Part shown: one piece after another, positions 48,145-57,206 of the stretch
How the letters are laid out: the number at the start of each line of letters is the position of its first letter
Numbering within the stretch: the stretch's first letter is position 1
Assembly (NCBI GenBank): GCA_017449765.1
Contig: JAFTFE010000130.1
Span: 31,723 to 95,722 of the forward strand
Source: Lachnospiraceae bacterium
GTDB taxonomy: Bacteria; Bacillota; Clostridia; Lachnospirales; Lachnospiraceae
Length of the DNA: 64,000 bases
Reading direction: 5' to 3'
Notes under the pieces: model-generated
Databases searched by the model: none
The model's input: the letters and a program-made list of their open reading frames with translations, nothing else
Told to the model about the DNA's origin: nothing
Translations under genes and position numbers: made by a program

Positions 48145-48807
48145 TCAGTCATTTAATTCTTTATCTGTTGTAATAAATCTGTTATTAAGCTTCCAAAGTA
48201 TAGCAGCCATAATCCATGTCATCACAGTAGTAACCGCAAAAATCAGTACACCAACCGGATACCCCCAGTTAAGATAGCCATACCAGTCATTAGAATCCGG
48301 CCACTCACCTATACCATTTATTAGTATATTGGTAATGTAGGCTGCCCCGTAAATAATCGACGGAATCATAGACAGTATAGTTATTTTAAACGGTATTTTA
48401 ATACCTTCATCAAGAAGACAAAAGTCAATTATGGCAAGAAGCGGAACAATAAGATGAAAGAAAAAATTCGATCCCTGATACATTCCCGCCATCTTATATA
48501 TAGGCCATAAGAAAAATGCCACAGTGCAGAATGTGAGTGCGACATCTGTCGTTGCTATAAGTTTTAGAATTTTAATTATTTCCTTATATTCTCTGTGTTT
48601 TTTGATGTTAATAATATCATAAATCATTTGGACAAGTGCAACTATTCCGCAAAATACATTTGACAATACGGTAAAATATTTGAAGTTCTCTATACCATGA
48701 GACACAAGCTCATTGCCATCGGAGTTATACGTAAACATAACTACAAGTCCAACGACTACAAAAATTACTATTAATATGTTAAATATTATTTCAATTTTTT
48801 TCTTCAT
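48145..48807 (-). CDS. Six-helix membrane protein, Pr6Pr-like
   Basis: 220 residues with six membrane helices. Motifs NFKYFTVLSNVFCG near residue 42, FFFHLIVPLLAIIDF near 118 and WGYPVGVLIFAV near 185 fit the Pr6Pr family of six-helix bacterial membrane proteins of unknown function. AAGGCGG precedes the ATG. It is followed by the damaged glycosylase gene (30 bp) and preceded by a small membrane protein gene (21 bp), so the three are likely one transcript. Confidence 0.75.
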   Translation of the reverse strand: MKKKIEIIFNILIVIFVVVGLVVMFTYNSDGNELVSHGIENFKYFTVLSNVFCGIVALVQMIYDIINIKKHREYKEIIKILKLIATTDVALTFCTVAFFLWPIYKMAGMYQGSNFFFHLIVPLLAIIDFCLLDEGIKIPFKITILSMIPSIIYGAAYITNILINGIGEWPDSNDWYGYLNWGYPVGVLIFAVTTVMTWIMAAILWKLNNRFITTDKELND

Positions 48808-48828
48808 AGATTACCGCCTTTTATTATT

Positions 48829-49035
48829 TTATCCTATCACATGCAGTCCAAGTAAAACTGCTAATACAAGTGCCAGAATTCCAAATGCATTCATCATCCA
48901 ATAGCATATGAAATCCATACCTCTTCTAACCTTATTAACCGTTTTCCAAAATTTATTCTCGGTCTTCTCAGGAGAGATAAAGCTTAAAAGCATAAATAAT
49001 GCAAGTAATGAAATTGTTATTATTAAACCTATCAT
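48829..49035 (-). CDS. Small two-helix membrane protein, unknown function
   Basis: 68 residues. Two hydrophobic segments (3-20 and about 45-66) flank a charged middle (SPEKTENKFWKTVNKVRRG). GGAGG lies 5 bp before the ATG, which supports translation. Not recognised; probably first gene of the unit with the Pr6Pr-like gene. Confidence 0.65.
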   Translation of the reverse strand: MIGLIITISLLALFMLLSFISPEKTENKFWKTVNKVRRGMDFICYWMMNAFGILALVLAVLLGLHVIG

Positions 49036-49144
49036 ACTTTCCCTCCGAATATACTACATTTTACACAATAATTATTATATGATTCTAAAGATAATATTTC
49101 AATTAAATTATTTTAAAAATAATAAAAATTTGATTTTACTTTTC

Positions 49145-49173
49145 TTGCTTTTAGTGCAATAAAAATTTATAAT
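49145..49173 (+). promoter_or_regulatory. Promoter of the AraC-family regulator
   Basis: TTGCTT (49145-49150), 17 bp, TATAAT (49168-49173). Confidence 0.65.
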
Positions 49174-49224
49174 TATGTTATTGATTGAAATAAATCAGAA
49201 ATGCTGAGAGGACGGCAATACTAT

Positions 49225-49977
49225 ATGGATTTGAAGAAAGAACTAATATACCACCAATTTATACAGCGGGAAAATGAATTCTTAAGAGCCGAATATAATC
49301 CGGAGCTTGAGTTTTATTCTTATGTAAAATCAGGTGATGTAAAGAAGGTCAAGGAACTCTGTCAAGATGATTTTGCACACAAAAAAGGTCTTGGTAAGCT
49401 ATCTGAAAATCCACTTCAAAGTCTTAAATACCATTTTGCCATAACGGCTGCAATGCTCGCAAGATACTGTATTGAAGGCGGTATGGAACTTTCAGATTCA
49501 TATAGTCTGAGTGATTTTTATATTCGAAAGGCTGACCTTTCTACATCAGAAAAAGAAATATCCGAACTCCATATTTTAATGAGTATAGATTATACCAAGC
49601 GCATGAAAAATCTACGTAAGAAAAAAATCACCTCCCTGCCTGTTGCAAAAGCTGTAGACTATATCTATGACCATCTTCATACGCGCATAACTTTAGAAGA
49701 TTTATCAGAATACGTCAGTCTTAATCCATCATATCTTTCACGTTTATTCAAGAAAGAAATGGGTGTGTCTGTAAGCAGATATATACGTGACAGAAAGCTC
49801 GATACCGCTAAAAATATGCTTATATTCTCAGAATATACTCCCGCACAAATTTCGTCCATATTGGCTTTTCCAAGCCAAAGTTATTTTACCGAGGTTTTCC
49901 GCAAGGAAATCGGAAGTACACCTGTTGAATACAGAATGTCCAATTTATTTCATAGTGAACTCGGAAATCCTACATAA
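49225..49977 (+). CDS. AraC-family transcriptional regulator
   Basis: 250 residues if started at the ATG at 49225 (AGAGGA 12 bp upstream); an ATG at 49201 is possible but lacks a site. The C-terminal 100 residues contain two helix-turn-helix units: VDYIYDHLHTRITLEDLSEYVSLN...SYLSRLFKKEMG and then ISSILAFPSQSYFTEVFRKEIG, ending in the family TPVEYR. The N-terminal half is helical and not a cupin, as in regulators of the YesN/sugar-use type. It precedes the GH16 glucanase gene by 180 bp in the same direction and may control it. Confidence 0.9.
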   Translation: MDLKKELIYHQFIQRENEFLRAEYNPELEFYSYVKSGDVKKVKELCQDDFAHKKGLGKLSENPLQSLKYHFAITAAMLARYCIEGGMELSDSYSLSDFYIRKADLSTSEKEISELHILMSIDYTKRMKNLRKKKITSLPVAKAVDYIYDHLHTRITLEDLSEYVSLNPSYLSRLFKKEMGVSVSRYIRDRKLDTAKNMLIFSEYTPAQISSILAFPSQSYFTEVFRKEIGSTPVEYRMSNLFHSELGNPT

Positions 49978-50103
49978 ATATAATTAACTTCATTAAAATA
50001 TTCAATTTTAGCCCATATCGCTTATAGTAAAATTTCCGATATATAAATCATTATAATGATATATACATATCCTCTTTCATTATAATATTTAGCTATGCTT
50101 AAG

Positions 50104-50124
50104 GTGTGTAATAGTGTTACACAC
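50104..50124. promoter_or_regulatory. Perfect 8-bp dyad upstream of the GH16 gene
   Basis: GTGTGTAA-N5-TTACACAC is a perfect inverted repeat 33 bp before the ATG. TATAAT at 50081-50086 lies upstream, so the dyad covers the early transcribed region and fits a repressor operator. The binding protein is unknown. Confidence 0.55.
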
Positions 50125-50157
50125 TTCGGATTATAAAATATAAATCAGGAGGATATT

Positions 50158-51645
50158 ATGAAAAAAAAAACCAAACGTGCGGCAGCACTTATAATGATGG
50201 CGATGATGACGGTCACAAGCCTGACAGGATGCGGTAACAAGGATGATTCCGAAAAAACCACAGCAGCAGAAACCACAGTTAATAATAATGATACAACAGG
50301 TTCAGACGATGTCACAGATAACGTCGAATCTGAAATATCTGAAGATGATATTACTGCTCCAGATGGATATCATCTGGTATGGCATGATGAATTTGACGGA
50401 ACCGAACTTAATGAAGATGATTGGAATTATGAAGAGCATGAGGTTGGTTGGGTAAATAACGAATTACAGGAATATATACCAAATTCTGAATATGCATATG
50501 TAAAAGACGGAGAACTAATTATACAGCCTGTTAAAATCGAGGATGATAACGGAAATATATCTTATGCTTCAGGGCGTGTAAATACACAGAACAAACATGA
50601 TTATACATACGGAAGATTTGAAGCACGTCTCAAGGTTCCTGAAGGTAAAGGTTTCCTTCCTGCATTTTGGATGATGCCACAGGACGAAAGCTATTATGGT
50701 CAATGGCCTAAATGCGGTGAGATAGATATTATGGAAGTATTAGGAGATACAACCAACAAATTATACGGCTCACTTCACTTCGGTGAACCACATATGCAAA
50801 GACAGGGAACATATGATTTGACTGATGGAGATTTTGCAAATGAATATCATGTGTTTGCAGTAGAATGGGAACCGGGAGAAATACGCTGGTATGTAGATGA
50901 TGTACAGTATTTTGAAACAAGCGACTGGTTCACAGCAGTTGAAGGCGAAGAAGAAAAGCCATATCCTGCACCTTTCAATCAACCGTTCCACGTAATTTTA
51001 AACGTAGCTGTAGGTGGTGACTGGCCGGGCTCACCTGATGAAACTACCGTATTCGACGACAGAGCAGCTATGAAAGTTGACTACGTAAGAATTTTCCAAA
51101 AAGACAGCTATGATGAAAATGTCGAGCATCCTGTAGAGAAACTTGAAATGCGTGAAGCAGATGAAACAGGAAATTTTGTATATAACAGTGACTTCTCCGA
51201 TAACGAAGACCTAAGTGATAATGAAAACTGGAAATTCTTACTTGCATCAGGCGGAGCCGGCGAAGCAACAATTGAAAACAATGAGATTATTATAACATCC
51301 GAAAAAGAAGGCTCAGAGGAATACTCTGTACAGCTTGTACAGCCTGAAATGCCTATGGAGCAGGGTGCAACATATACATTCTCATTTGAAGCTTACGCTG
51401 AAGAAGCACGACAAATGAAACCAGCCATAACCGCTCCGGACGCGAATTGGATAAGATACTTCCCTGACACTCCTGTAGACATTACTACAGAATGGCAGAC
51501 ATATACTTTTACTTTTGATATGACTGAAGCAAGCGACGACAACGGACGTGTTGAATTCAACATGGGTAATCAGGAGTCTACCGCTACAATTCATATAAGA
51601 AATGTTAGATTAGAAAAGACTGAAACAGAAACTATAGTAGATTAA
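50158..51645 (+). CDS. GH16 beta-glucanase lipoprotein with C-terminal carbohydrate-binding domain
   Basis: 495 residues. The signal peptide ends in the lipobox LTGC (Cys near residue 25), followed by an acidic linker. The GH16 domain (about 68-320) has the catalytic signature GEIDIMEVLG with E188, D190 and E193, plus WHDEFDG, YGRFEARLKVP and GKGFLPAFWMMP, typical of laminarinases (beta-1,3 or mixed-linkage glucans). Residues about 340-490 form a CBM4/9-like jelly roll (FVYNSDFSDN, TYTFSFEAYAEEA, VEFNMGNQ). It acts outside the cell. AGGAGG precedes the ATG. Confidence 0.94.
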   Translation: MKKKTKRAAALIMMAMMTVTSLTGCGNKDDSEKTTAAETTVNNNDTTGSDDVTDNVESEISEDDITAPDGYHLVWHDEFDGTELNEDDWNYEEHEVGWVNNELQEYIPNSEYAYVKDGELIIQPVKIEDDNGNISYASGRVNTQNKHDYTYGRFEARLKVPEGKGFLPAFWMMPQDESYYGQWPKCGEIDIMEVLGDTTNKLYGSLHFGEPHMQRQGTYDLTDGDFANEYHVFAVEWEPGEIRWYVDDVQYFETSDWFTAVEGEEEKPYPAPFNQPFHVILNVAVGGDWPGSPDETTVFDDRAAMKVDYVRIFQKDSYDENVEHPVEKLEMREADETGNFVYNSDFSDNEDLSDNENWKFLLASGGAGEATIENNEIIITSEKEGSEEYSVQLVQPEMPMEQGATYTFSFEAYAEEARQMKPAITAPDANWIRYFPDTPVDITTEWQTYTFTFDMTEASDDNGRVEFNMGNQESTATIHIRNVRLEKTETETIVD

Positions 51646-51658
51646 TTTAAACAAACAA

Positions 51659-51697
51659 AACCCATCGTAGAGTTCAACTCTTCGGTGGGTTTTATTT
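51659..51697 (+). terminator. Terminator of the GH16 gene
   Basis: AACCCATCG (51659-51667) pairs with CGGTGGGTT (51683-51691), then TTATTT. It sits between the convergent GH16 and TtcA-like genes. Confidence 0.85.
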
Positions 51698-51699
51698 AT

Positions 51700-52389
51700 C
51701 TAATCGAATAATCCTTTTTTTATTGCCGTCATCATTCTGTCCTTGACTCCCGGAGCATGTTTATTGATATCATTAAGAAGCCGCCTTACATATTCACGTT
51801 CAGTATTACCATCAAAAGGACATGGATTTTTAGTTATCGGAAGCTCGTATTTATTGGCAAACCCAACTATCTCACTTGCAGAAGCATATATAAGCGGTCT
51901 TATAAGGGGTAAGCCTTTATCATCATATCTTGTGACAGGTTCAAACGAAGAGAATCTTCCCTCATAGATAAGTGAAAGCATCATAGTCTCGACCACATCA
52001 TCCATACTGTGTGCATAGGCTATCTTGTTGCAGGCAAGTGACTTCGCAGCTTCGCCAAAAGCACCTCTTCTTAATCTGGCACATAGTGAGCACCCCGCTT
52101 CACCAATCATTTCGGATATTTTAGTTTTTTCAATATGGTATTCGACATTTAATTCGCCACACAGTTTCTGAATCCGTGTAAGGTCAAACCCCTCATATCC
52201 AAGATCAACCGTTATCGCTGTGATACCGAATTTGCGAGGATAGAAATCTCTCATTCCGCTTAAGGCATAAAGAAGAGTCAGAGAATCCTTTCCACCGGAT
52301 ATTCCTACAGCAATCCTGTCACCATCATATATCATATTGTAATCATCCACAGCTTTTCGCACATAGCTGTAAAGTCTTTGAAGCTTCAT
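51700..52389 (-). CDS. TtcA-family tRNA thiolation protein
   Basis: 229 residues. The PP-loop is AVGISGGKDSLTLLYA near residue 28. CSLCARLRRG near 100 and NPCPFDG near 188 supply the three cysteines used for an iron-sulfur cluster or sulfur transfer in TtcA proteins. The family activates tRNA bases with ATP and inserts sulfur (2-thiocytidine in well-studied members). Its length is shorter than Gram-negative TtcA, as usual for Firmicutes homologues. AGGAAAG precedes the ATG. Confidence 0.88.
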   Translation of the reverse strand: MKLQRLYSYVRKAVDDYNMIYDGDRIAVGISGGKDSLTLLYALSGMRDFYPRKFGITAITVDLGYEGFDLTRIQKLCGELNVEYHIEKTKISEMIGEAGCSLCARLRRGAFGEAAKSLACNKIAYAHSMDDVVETMMLSLIYEGRFSSFEPVTRYDDKGLPLIRPLIYASASEIVGFANKYELPITKNPCPFDGNTEREYVRRLLNDINKHAPGVKDRMMTAIKKGLFD

Positions 52390-52441
52390 AAATTATCTTT
52401 CCTACTATATAAGTTTTGTTAAAAGTTCTTTTACAATCATA

Positions 52442-53374
52442 TCAGTCAAGCAAAAAGCTTATATTGTCATATATCTCTTTGAAATCCACTGTACATTTTT
52501 CCTGCCATATGGCAACAGGCACTTTATCTTCAAACGTATATTCTGTAGGTTCGCTTGATTTTTCAAAATCATACACCAATACCTTTTTCTGATCCGGTAT
52601 AACTATCCAGTATTCTCTCACACCCGCATTTTTGTATTTTTTTAATTTGATAAAGCAATCCATATACCAGTTACTTGGAGAAAGAACTTCAATAAGCAAA
52701 TCCGGTGCTCCGACAACTCTCGCTTTTGTAATCTTATCTCTGTCACACACAACCAATACATCCGGTTGAACCATGGTTTTATCATCGCAATCAAGCTGTA
52801 CATCTGTCGGAGCTACGGATGGCATACACGGACCACCATTCTCTCTAACAAAATTTTCGAAGACATTATAAATCAAACCGGCAATTTTTTGATGAGCAAA
52901 TGTAGGTGCCGCCATATTATAAAATCTTCCGTCTATCATCTCGATTCTCGTCCCCTCAGGAAGCACCATATAATCTTCAATCGTCTTATTTCCTATTGTT
53001 CCCGGAACACGCTCAGCTATCTGTTTATTTATTATTTTTTCAAGTTCCAGTTTTTCATCAGCCAATTGCTTTTCAATCAGTTCTCTATGCTCACGACTTC
53101 TGTCATCATTTGAATCCACATAAGAAACTTTATATGCTGCCGACGATTCATGAACCATATTGGCTTCCGCACCTGAATCATGCAGATATAGTATTTCCTC
53201 TTTTCTATCTTCAAACACTTTTGACAGTGCCTGAAGCGTATTGTATCTCGGTGTCATTGTAATACCTGAAAAAAGCTTTTGAACCGTTCCGAGAGGCACC
53301 CCCGACATATCTGCAATCTGCTGATTGGAATAACCCAGTTCCTTTTTCTTTTGAATCATATCCTGAATAGTCAT
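52442..53374 (-). CDS. XRE helix-turn-helix fused to Uma2 (PD-(D/E)XK) nuclease domain
   Basis: 310 residues from the ATG at 53374 (AAAGGGG upstream). Residues 1-70 are an XRE-type helix-turn-helix (GYSNQQIADMSGVPLGTVQKLFSG). A charged linker follows, then a Uma2/DUF820 domain (about 130-310): EGTRIEMIDGRFY, VAPTDVQLDCDDKTMVQPDVLVV and APDLLIEVLSPSN, which carry the acidic residues of a restriction-like fold. Uma2 proteins occur in large paralogous sets and their true role is unclear. The strong promoter and palindromic bits around it suggest self-regulation. Confidence 0.88.
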   Translation of the reverse strand: MTIQDMIQKKKELGYSNQQIADMSGVPLGTVQKLFSGITMTPRYNTLQALSKVFEDRKEEILYLHDSGAEANMVHESSAAYKVSYVDSNDDRSREHRELIEKQLADEKLELEKIINKQIAERVPGTIGNKTIEDYMVLPEGTRIEMIDGRFYNMAAPTFAHQKIAGLIYNVFENFVRENGGPCMPSVAPTDVQLDCDDKTMVQPDVLVVCDRDKITKARVVGAPDLLIEVLSPSNWYMDCFIKLKKYKNAGVREYWIVIPDQKKVLVYDFEKSSEPTEYTFEDKVPVAIWQEKCTVDFKEIYDNISFLLD

Positions 53375-53432
53375 AAACTCCGCCCCTTTCATAATATACT
53401 TAAGTGACATTGTAATACATACATCTAAGTAC

Positions 53433-53461
53433 ATTATAAAAGTGCGGAGTTTATATGTCAA
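53433..53461 (-). promoter_or_regulatory. Consensus promoter of the XRE-Uma2 gene
   Basis: TTGACA (53461-53456), 17 bp, TATAAT (53438-53433) on the minus strand. Downstream, TACTTAG and ACTTAAGTA half-sites lie in the leader and may bind the encoded XRE domain. Confidence 0.8.
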
Positions 53462-53566
53462 CCGAAATATTTCCATAATATTTCCATTTTAATTCCATTC
53501 TAATACTATAAACCGAATTGTTACTCGGCAAAAATAATTGTAATTTTACAGTCAACAAAGCAAGTC

Positions 53567-54112
53567 TTAATCTTCTCCAACAAGATGAACAATCTCAGGA
53601 ATATGTCCGACTGCAGGAAGAAATACATCAAATATATCCTTTGTCTTTATCTTTAAACTGGAGGTACATACACACGGATGACAGCCCAAATATTCACCCT
53701 TTAAAACATCCTCATCTACAAGAAGCTTAACCTCATGTTCTTTATCATTCATAAGTCCCATTATGCTCACTGCACCCGGTTCGATATCAAGATACTTAAG
53801 CATATCAGAAGGGTCGGCAAAAGAAAGCCTTGCGGAATTAATCTGACTTGAAAGTTCCTTTGTCTTAAACTTCTTATCTCCCGGCATCATCAGAAGATAA
53901 AAATTAGTCTTCTGCCTGTTACATAAAAACAAATTCTTGCAAATGAGTACACCTAGCACAGCATCGATTTCATTGCATGCCTCCATGGTATTGGCAGGCT
54001 CGTGGTCTGTCCTTGTGTATTCTATCCCAAGTTTGTCCAAAAAATCGTAAGTTCTTACTTCGCGTGGTAATCTTCCTTCTGTGTTTTGCGGTCTTCCATC
54101 AAACAGTTCCAT
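53567..54112 (-). CDS. Prolyl-tRNA deacylase (ProX/YbaK-like)
   Basis: 181 residues from the ATG at 54112 (AAAGGA upstream). The YbaK/ProX fold is shown by YTRTDHEPANTMEAC near residue 33, a CKNLFLCNRQKTNFYLLMMPG strand set with the conserved Lys, and SIMGLMNDKEHEVKLLVDEDV near 125. These stand-alone proteins remove alanine or other wrong amino acids from tRNA-Pro. They act in trans for prolyl-tRNA synthetases without an editing domain, which is the type encoded at 38334-39770. Confidence 0.9.
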   Translation of the reverse strand: MELFDGRPQNTEGRLPREVRTYDFLDKLGIEYTRTDHEPANTMEACNEIDAVLGVLICKNLFLCNRQKTNFYLLMMPGDKKFKTKELSSQINSARLSFADPSDMLKYLDIEPGAVSIMGLMNDKEHEVKLLVDEDVLKGEYLGCHPCVCTSSLKIKTKDIFDVFLPAVGHIPEIVHLVGED

Positions 54113-54211
54113 AATTATTCCTTTCAATTCTTTCATGCATTATTAACTATCATTATAATCGTTGTTAAATATTTTTTATATCATTGCAATCCAACTTTGC
54201 AAATTTTTATC

Positions 54212-54736
54212 TTATATATCAAGTGTCATCTCATGCCATTCTTCCCCGCCCCAGGTTGAATTGGCTATACCGAGATCCTTAAATCCCATCTTTTTATACA
54301 TCGCCACCTTAACATCAAGGCATGTAAGATATAACATCCTTCGATTATTCTTTCTTTCCCTCTCACTGTAATGTGAAACAAGCTCTCTTGCAAGCCCCTG
54401 TCCTCGATACTCAGGAAGCACATCCAAGCCGAGCAGCATAACATTTTTACCGTCTGTTTTATACAAAGATGCATCCGTGAAAAACTCATCTCTAAATGAA
54501 TCCTCATCCGTCGCCACACCATTTAAAAAGCCGGCAAGCTTTCCGGTTTCCTTATCTACCGCAACGAGAAATAATTCCGGTACCTTTTTAACTCTTTCCT
54601 TCATACTCTTTTCAGAACACGCCTCATTTGGCGGAAAACAAATCTGTTCTATCCTGACAGCCTGATCGGCCTCGTCCTGATTAATTGAGCGAAATTCAAA
54701 TTTTTCAATTATATCTTTTGTTGATTGATTATTCAT
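54212..54736 (-). CDS. GNAT-family N-acetyltransferase
   Basis: 174 residues from the ATG at 54736 (AGAGGTG upstream). The acetyl-CoA-binding motif A is LGLDVLPEYRGQGLARELVSHY near residue 112. The front half (EADQAVRIEQICFPPNEACS) resembles the AANAT-like subgroup that acetylates small amines. Substrate unknown. It lies 60 bp after kptA in the same direction, so it may be read through from the NAD/RNA cluster, though nothing in its sequence ties it to that system. Confidence 0.88.
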   Translation of the reverse strand: MNNQSTKDIIEKFEFRSINQDEADQAVRIEQICFPPNEACSEKSMKERVKKVPELFLVAVDKETGKLAGFLNGVATDEDSFRDEFFTDASLYKTDGKNVMLLGLDVLPEYRGQGLARELVSHYSERERKNNRRMLYLTCLDVKVAMYKKMGFKDLGIANSTWGGEEWHEMTLDI

Positions 54737-54795
54737 AACAGTCACCTCTTTATTAAATGTATTTTATTAATAGTTTTTTAATTATTTTTATTTAT

Positions 54796-55347
54796 CTATA
54801 TTTTTTTCATATACTTTATCGGAACACTTTTAGTCAACCACACACCATTTACAGACAGATAAAAATCATAATTATCTGCTGCCATTTCTGAGGCATCTAT
54901 CTCGTATATGACCGGTTTGCCATGTCTCCTTCCCACATTTCGTGCAGTCTCAACATCCTTTGATAAATGCACATATAGTCTTGTCTTTGGCACAAGTCCC
55001 TGTCTGTCTATCGATGCAACATACTTCTCGCCTGTTCCATGATATAATACATCCGGTGGTATCTTTTTTTCAAGCTCCACATCAACAGGTATCGAATGAC
55101 CCTGATTAGCTCTGATTAGTGTCTTATCTTCGTTAAACGAATATCTTTGTTTGTTATCGGTTGCAACAATTTCTTCAAGTATGGATATTGTAAGATAATC
55201 ATCTTTATTATCTCCTTTTGATTTATTTATTCCCTCTATCAGTTCATCAACCTTTGCCCAACCATGCTCATCAAGAGCTATGCCTATAGTCTCAGGCTTA
55301 TGGCGAAGTATCAAACTGATAAATTTACTTGTGTCTTTTAACGGCAT
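54796..55347 (-). CDS. kptA: RNA 2'-phosphotransferase (Tpt1/KptA)
   Basis: 183 residues from the ATG at 55347, 6 bp after GGAGGG. Family residues are all visible: [11 protein letters not shown] with R15-H16, LIRANQGHS with R79 and H84, VLYHGT with H103, and [13 protein letters not shown] around residue 136-142. The enzyme moves a 2'-phosphate from RNA onto NAD+, releasing nicotinamide and forming ADP-ribose 1''-2''-cyclic phosphate. Bacteria lack the tRNA splicing step that makes this necessary in eukaryotes. In this window it is the last gene of a set with NAD/ADP-ribose and nucleotidyltransferase functions. Confidence 0.95.
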   Translation of the reverse strand: MPLKDTSKFISLILRHKPETIGIALDEHGWAKVDELIEGINKSKGDNKDDYLTISILEEIVATDNKQRYSFNEDKTLIRANQGHSIPVDVELEKKIPPDVLYHGTGEKYVASIDRQGLVPKTRLYVHLSKDVETARNVGRRHGKPVIYEIDASEMAADNYDFYLSVNGVWLTKSVPIKYMKKI

Positions 55348-55349
55348 TA

Positions 55350-56114
55350 TCATCCCTCCAAAATTTCTAAAAATAATTTATTAAGAGTTTCCCAATCCGC
55401 TGTCCTGTCATCATCCATAGTTTTTATCAACTGCTCATATCTGTTTATCTCATTTTCAATATAACTCTTAATCACAGGAAGCTGCGGATTCAGATCCTTT
55501 TCATCACTTTTTGATTTTATGTCAAGCATCTTATCTATCTCATCCGATAAATCCTTGGGCAATTTTTGCATAAGCAGCTCATCAAATCTGACCGGTGGTA
55601 TGGCATGTTTTTCCTCGATATATTTACACGCCAAAAGAGGCCGCAGGGCATAAATATACTTCTTATACCTTACGACTTCATCCTGCAGATATTGTTTAAA
55701 CGTACTATTTGCAGTTCCGTAATAATGATATAGGGCAATCTTATTGGAAAAATATTTTTTTGCTCCCTCATAGACTACCTGCCATTCATCCGATTTCTTA
55801 TAAACAATCGGTGAATTGGCCCACTCAAATAGGGTTGCGTTACCTTTATGAAACTGTATAAGAGTTTTCTTCAAATCCCATCCATTTATATCAAGTACGT
55901 CATCAAGCTGCCATTCTATGATATCACGCATCTCCTGAAGTCTTAAATAATCTTCCCTATTCCTGACATAGATAAATCTTACATCATAGTCGCTATCAGG
56001 TGACTCAACGCCCCAAGCTCTGCTACCCGACTCCACTGCATATAAAATCCTGACATGCTCCTTTGTTTCTATTTCCGAAAGCTTATCTGATATTACATCT
56101 CTTATATCACTCAC
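55350..56114 (-). CDS. Pol-beta-fold nucleotidyltransferase (RlaP/YcgL type), copy 2
   Basis: 254 residues. It starts with GTG at 56114, overlapping the previous gene's stop by 8 bp, and ends 2 bp before kptA's ATG, so all three are translationally linked. The nucleotidyltransferase signature is [20 protein letters not shown] near residue 30, with the DxD metal pair. The C-terminal two thirds are helical. This matches the PF10127 group of predicted RNA-modifying nucleotidyltransferases, some linked to RNA ligases. It is clearly distinct from its neighbour (56107-57132). No ligase gene is in the window. Substrate unknown. Confidence 0.85.
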   Translation of the reverse strand: MSDIRDVISDKLSEIETKEHVRILYAVESGSRAWGVESPDSDYDVRFIYVRNREDYLRLQEMRDIIEWQLDDVLDINGWDLKKTLIQFHKGNATLFEWANSPIVYKKSDEWQVVYEGAKKYFSNKIALYHYYGTANSTFKQYLQDEVVRYKKYIYALRPLLACKYIEEKHAIPPVRFDELLMQKLPKDLSDEIDKMLDIKSKSDEKDLNPQLPVIKSYIENEINRYEQLIKTMDDDRTADWETLNKLFLEILEG

Positions 56115-57132
56115 CTAATTCACCCTCTATCGCTTTCCTATTCATATACTCCACGAACCTCTCAACCTTCTCCATATCAGGATTATCCGGAAGCTTTGTA
56201 TTGTTTGTAGCAATCTCAAGCCTCTTTTCATAATCGGACAACAATGCATAAAATTCATCCGAATATGTCCTGTTAGGCTTTTGAAAATCTCCCCGTCTTA
56301 TGCTTTTTAAAAGTTCCAGATCATCAATTCTGTGAGTCCTTATTTCACCCTTTTCCAATATATCTATCGCCATCATAAAAAGCCGCACCAAATGCATAGC
56401 ATGCTTATTGAGATGATTATCATCCTTCTTTTTATTGCGCTTGCCAATCTTATCGTAATCCCTTATTACGCTGTTCATAGCGCCAAGCATACCCTCATAA
56501 TCCCTAAGCGGCAGATGCTTATAATCCGCATCCACAAAAATTTCCGTCTCAAGCTCCGGATTATCCGACTTATCTATGTAAATATTTATATTACCTTTAT
56601 CAAACATTTCATTGCGTCTGGCAAAATCCTCCAGCGCATTTTTCACAGAATTATAAATGTGCTGCTCCCGCTCCTGTTGCGGCATGGAATCCCTTGCTAT
56701 AGCATTTTGCAATCTTCTTAATTGGGCGCTTGCATAACCTCCAAAGGATTTCGCAGCCCTCTTTGACAAAAATAAATCCTTGTTATCCAAAAGCTCCTGT
56801 CCAAGCGAAGTCTTAATCAGATACTGATCATCATCAAGTCCAAGCAGTTCAATAGTATTGGGATTGCAATCAAGAAGCAGCCTGACAATCTTATTAAATG
56901 AATAAATAACCGTATCCGTCTTGTCATCCTCATACTGCTCAAACTCCGTCAATCCTAAAATGTCAGACGGAAGATTAAGCGTAATGCCTCTGAAATCTAT
57001 ATCGCTGTTCTCGTTATTGGTTCCGTATGCATAGCTTCCGCCTACACCAAGTAAAATAATCCGCTTACCCAAGCGAGGATTGGTTTTTAGAAATGAATAT
57101 TCAGTTGTTGAAAGCAGCTGTTTGAAATCCAT
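56107..57132 (-). CDS. Pol-beta-fold nucleotidyltransferase (RlaP/YcgL type), copy 1
   Basis: 341 residues. The N-terminal IILLGVGGSYAYGTNNENSDIDFRGI carries the GS...DxD catalytic signature of this fold, followed by a helical region (NTIELLGLDDDQYLI, then RRLQNAIARDSMPQQ). A later helical block ends in VERFVEYMNRKAI. It is longer than the second copy and only distantly similar, so the pair may act on different RNA ends or as a heterodimer. GAGGAAA precedes the ATG. It lies 74 bp after the PARG-like gene. Confidence 0.85.
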   Translation of the reverse strand: MDFKQLLSTTEYSFLKTNPRLGKRIILLGVGGSYAYGTNNENSDIDFRGITLNLPSDILGLTEFEQYEDDKTDTVIYSFNKIVRLLLDCNPNTIELLGLDDDQYLIKTSLGQELLDNKDLFLSKRAAKSFGGYASAQLRRLQNAIARDSMPQQEREQHIYNSVKNALEDFARRNEMFDKGNINIYIDKSDNPELETEIFVDADYKHLPLRDYEGMLGAMNSVIRDYDKIGKRNKKKDDNHLNKHAMHLVRLFMMAIDILEKGEIRTHRIDDLELLKSIRRGDFQKPNRTYSDEFYALLSDYEKRLEIATNNTKLPDNPDMEKVERFVEYMNRKAIEGELGE

Positions 57133-57206
57133 ATATATTTCCTCTTTAAAATTTTACTGAAACTTTTTTAACATTCTCTATATTATAATGTTTCCATTAT
57201 TTTTAC

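Noticed and set aside
50101-50126. Catabolite (CcpA cre) site before the GH16 gene
   Set aside because: The dyad GTGTGTAA/TTACACAC lacks the central CG and spacing of cre sites.
54212-54736. Acetyltransferase as part of a toxin-antitoxin pair (TacT-like)
   Set aside because: No small DNA-binding antitoxin gene precedes it and the motif context fits AANAT-like enzymes better.
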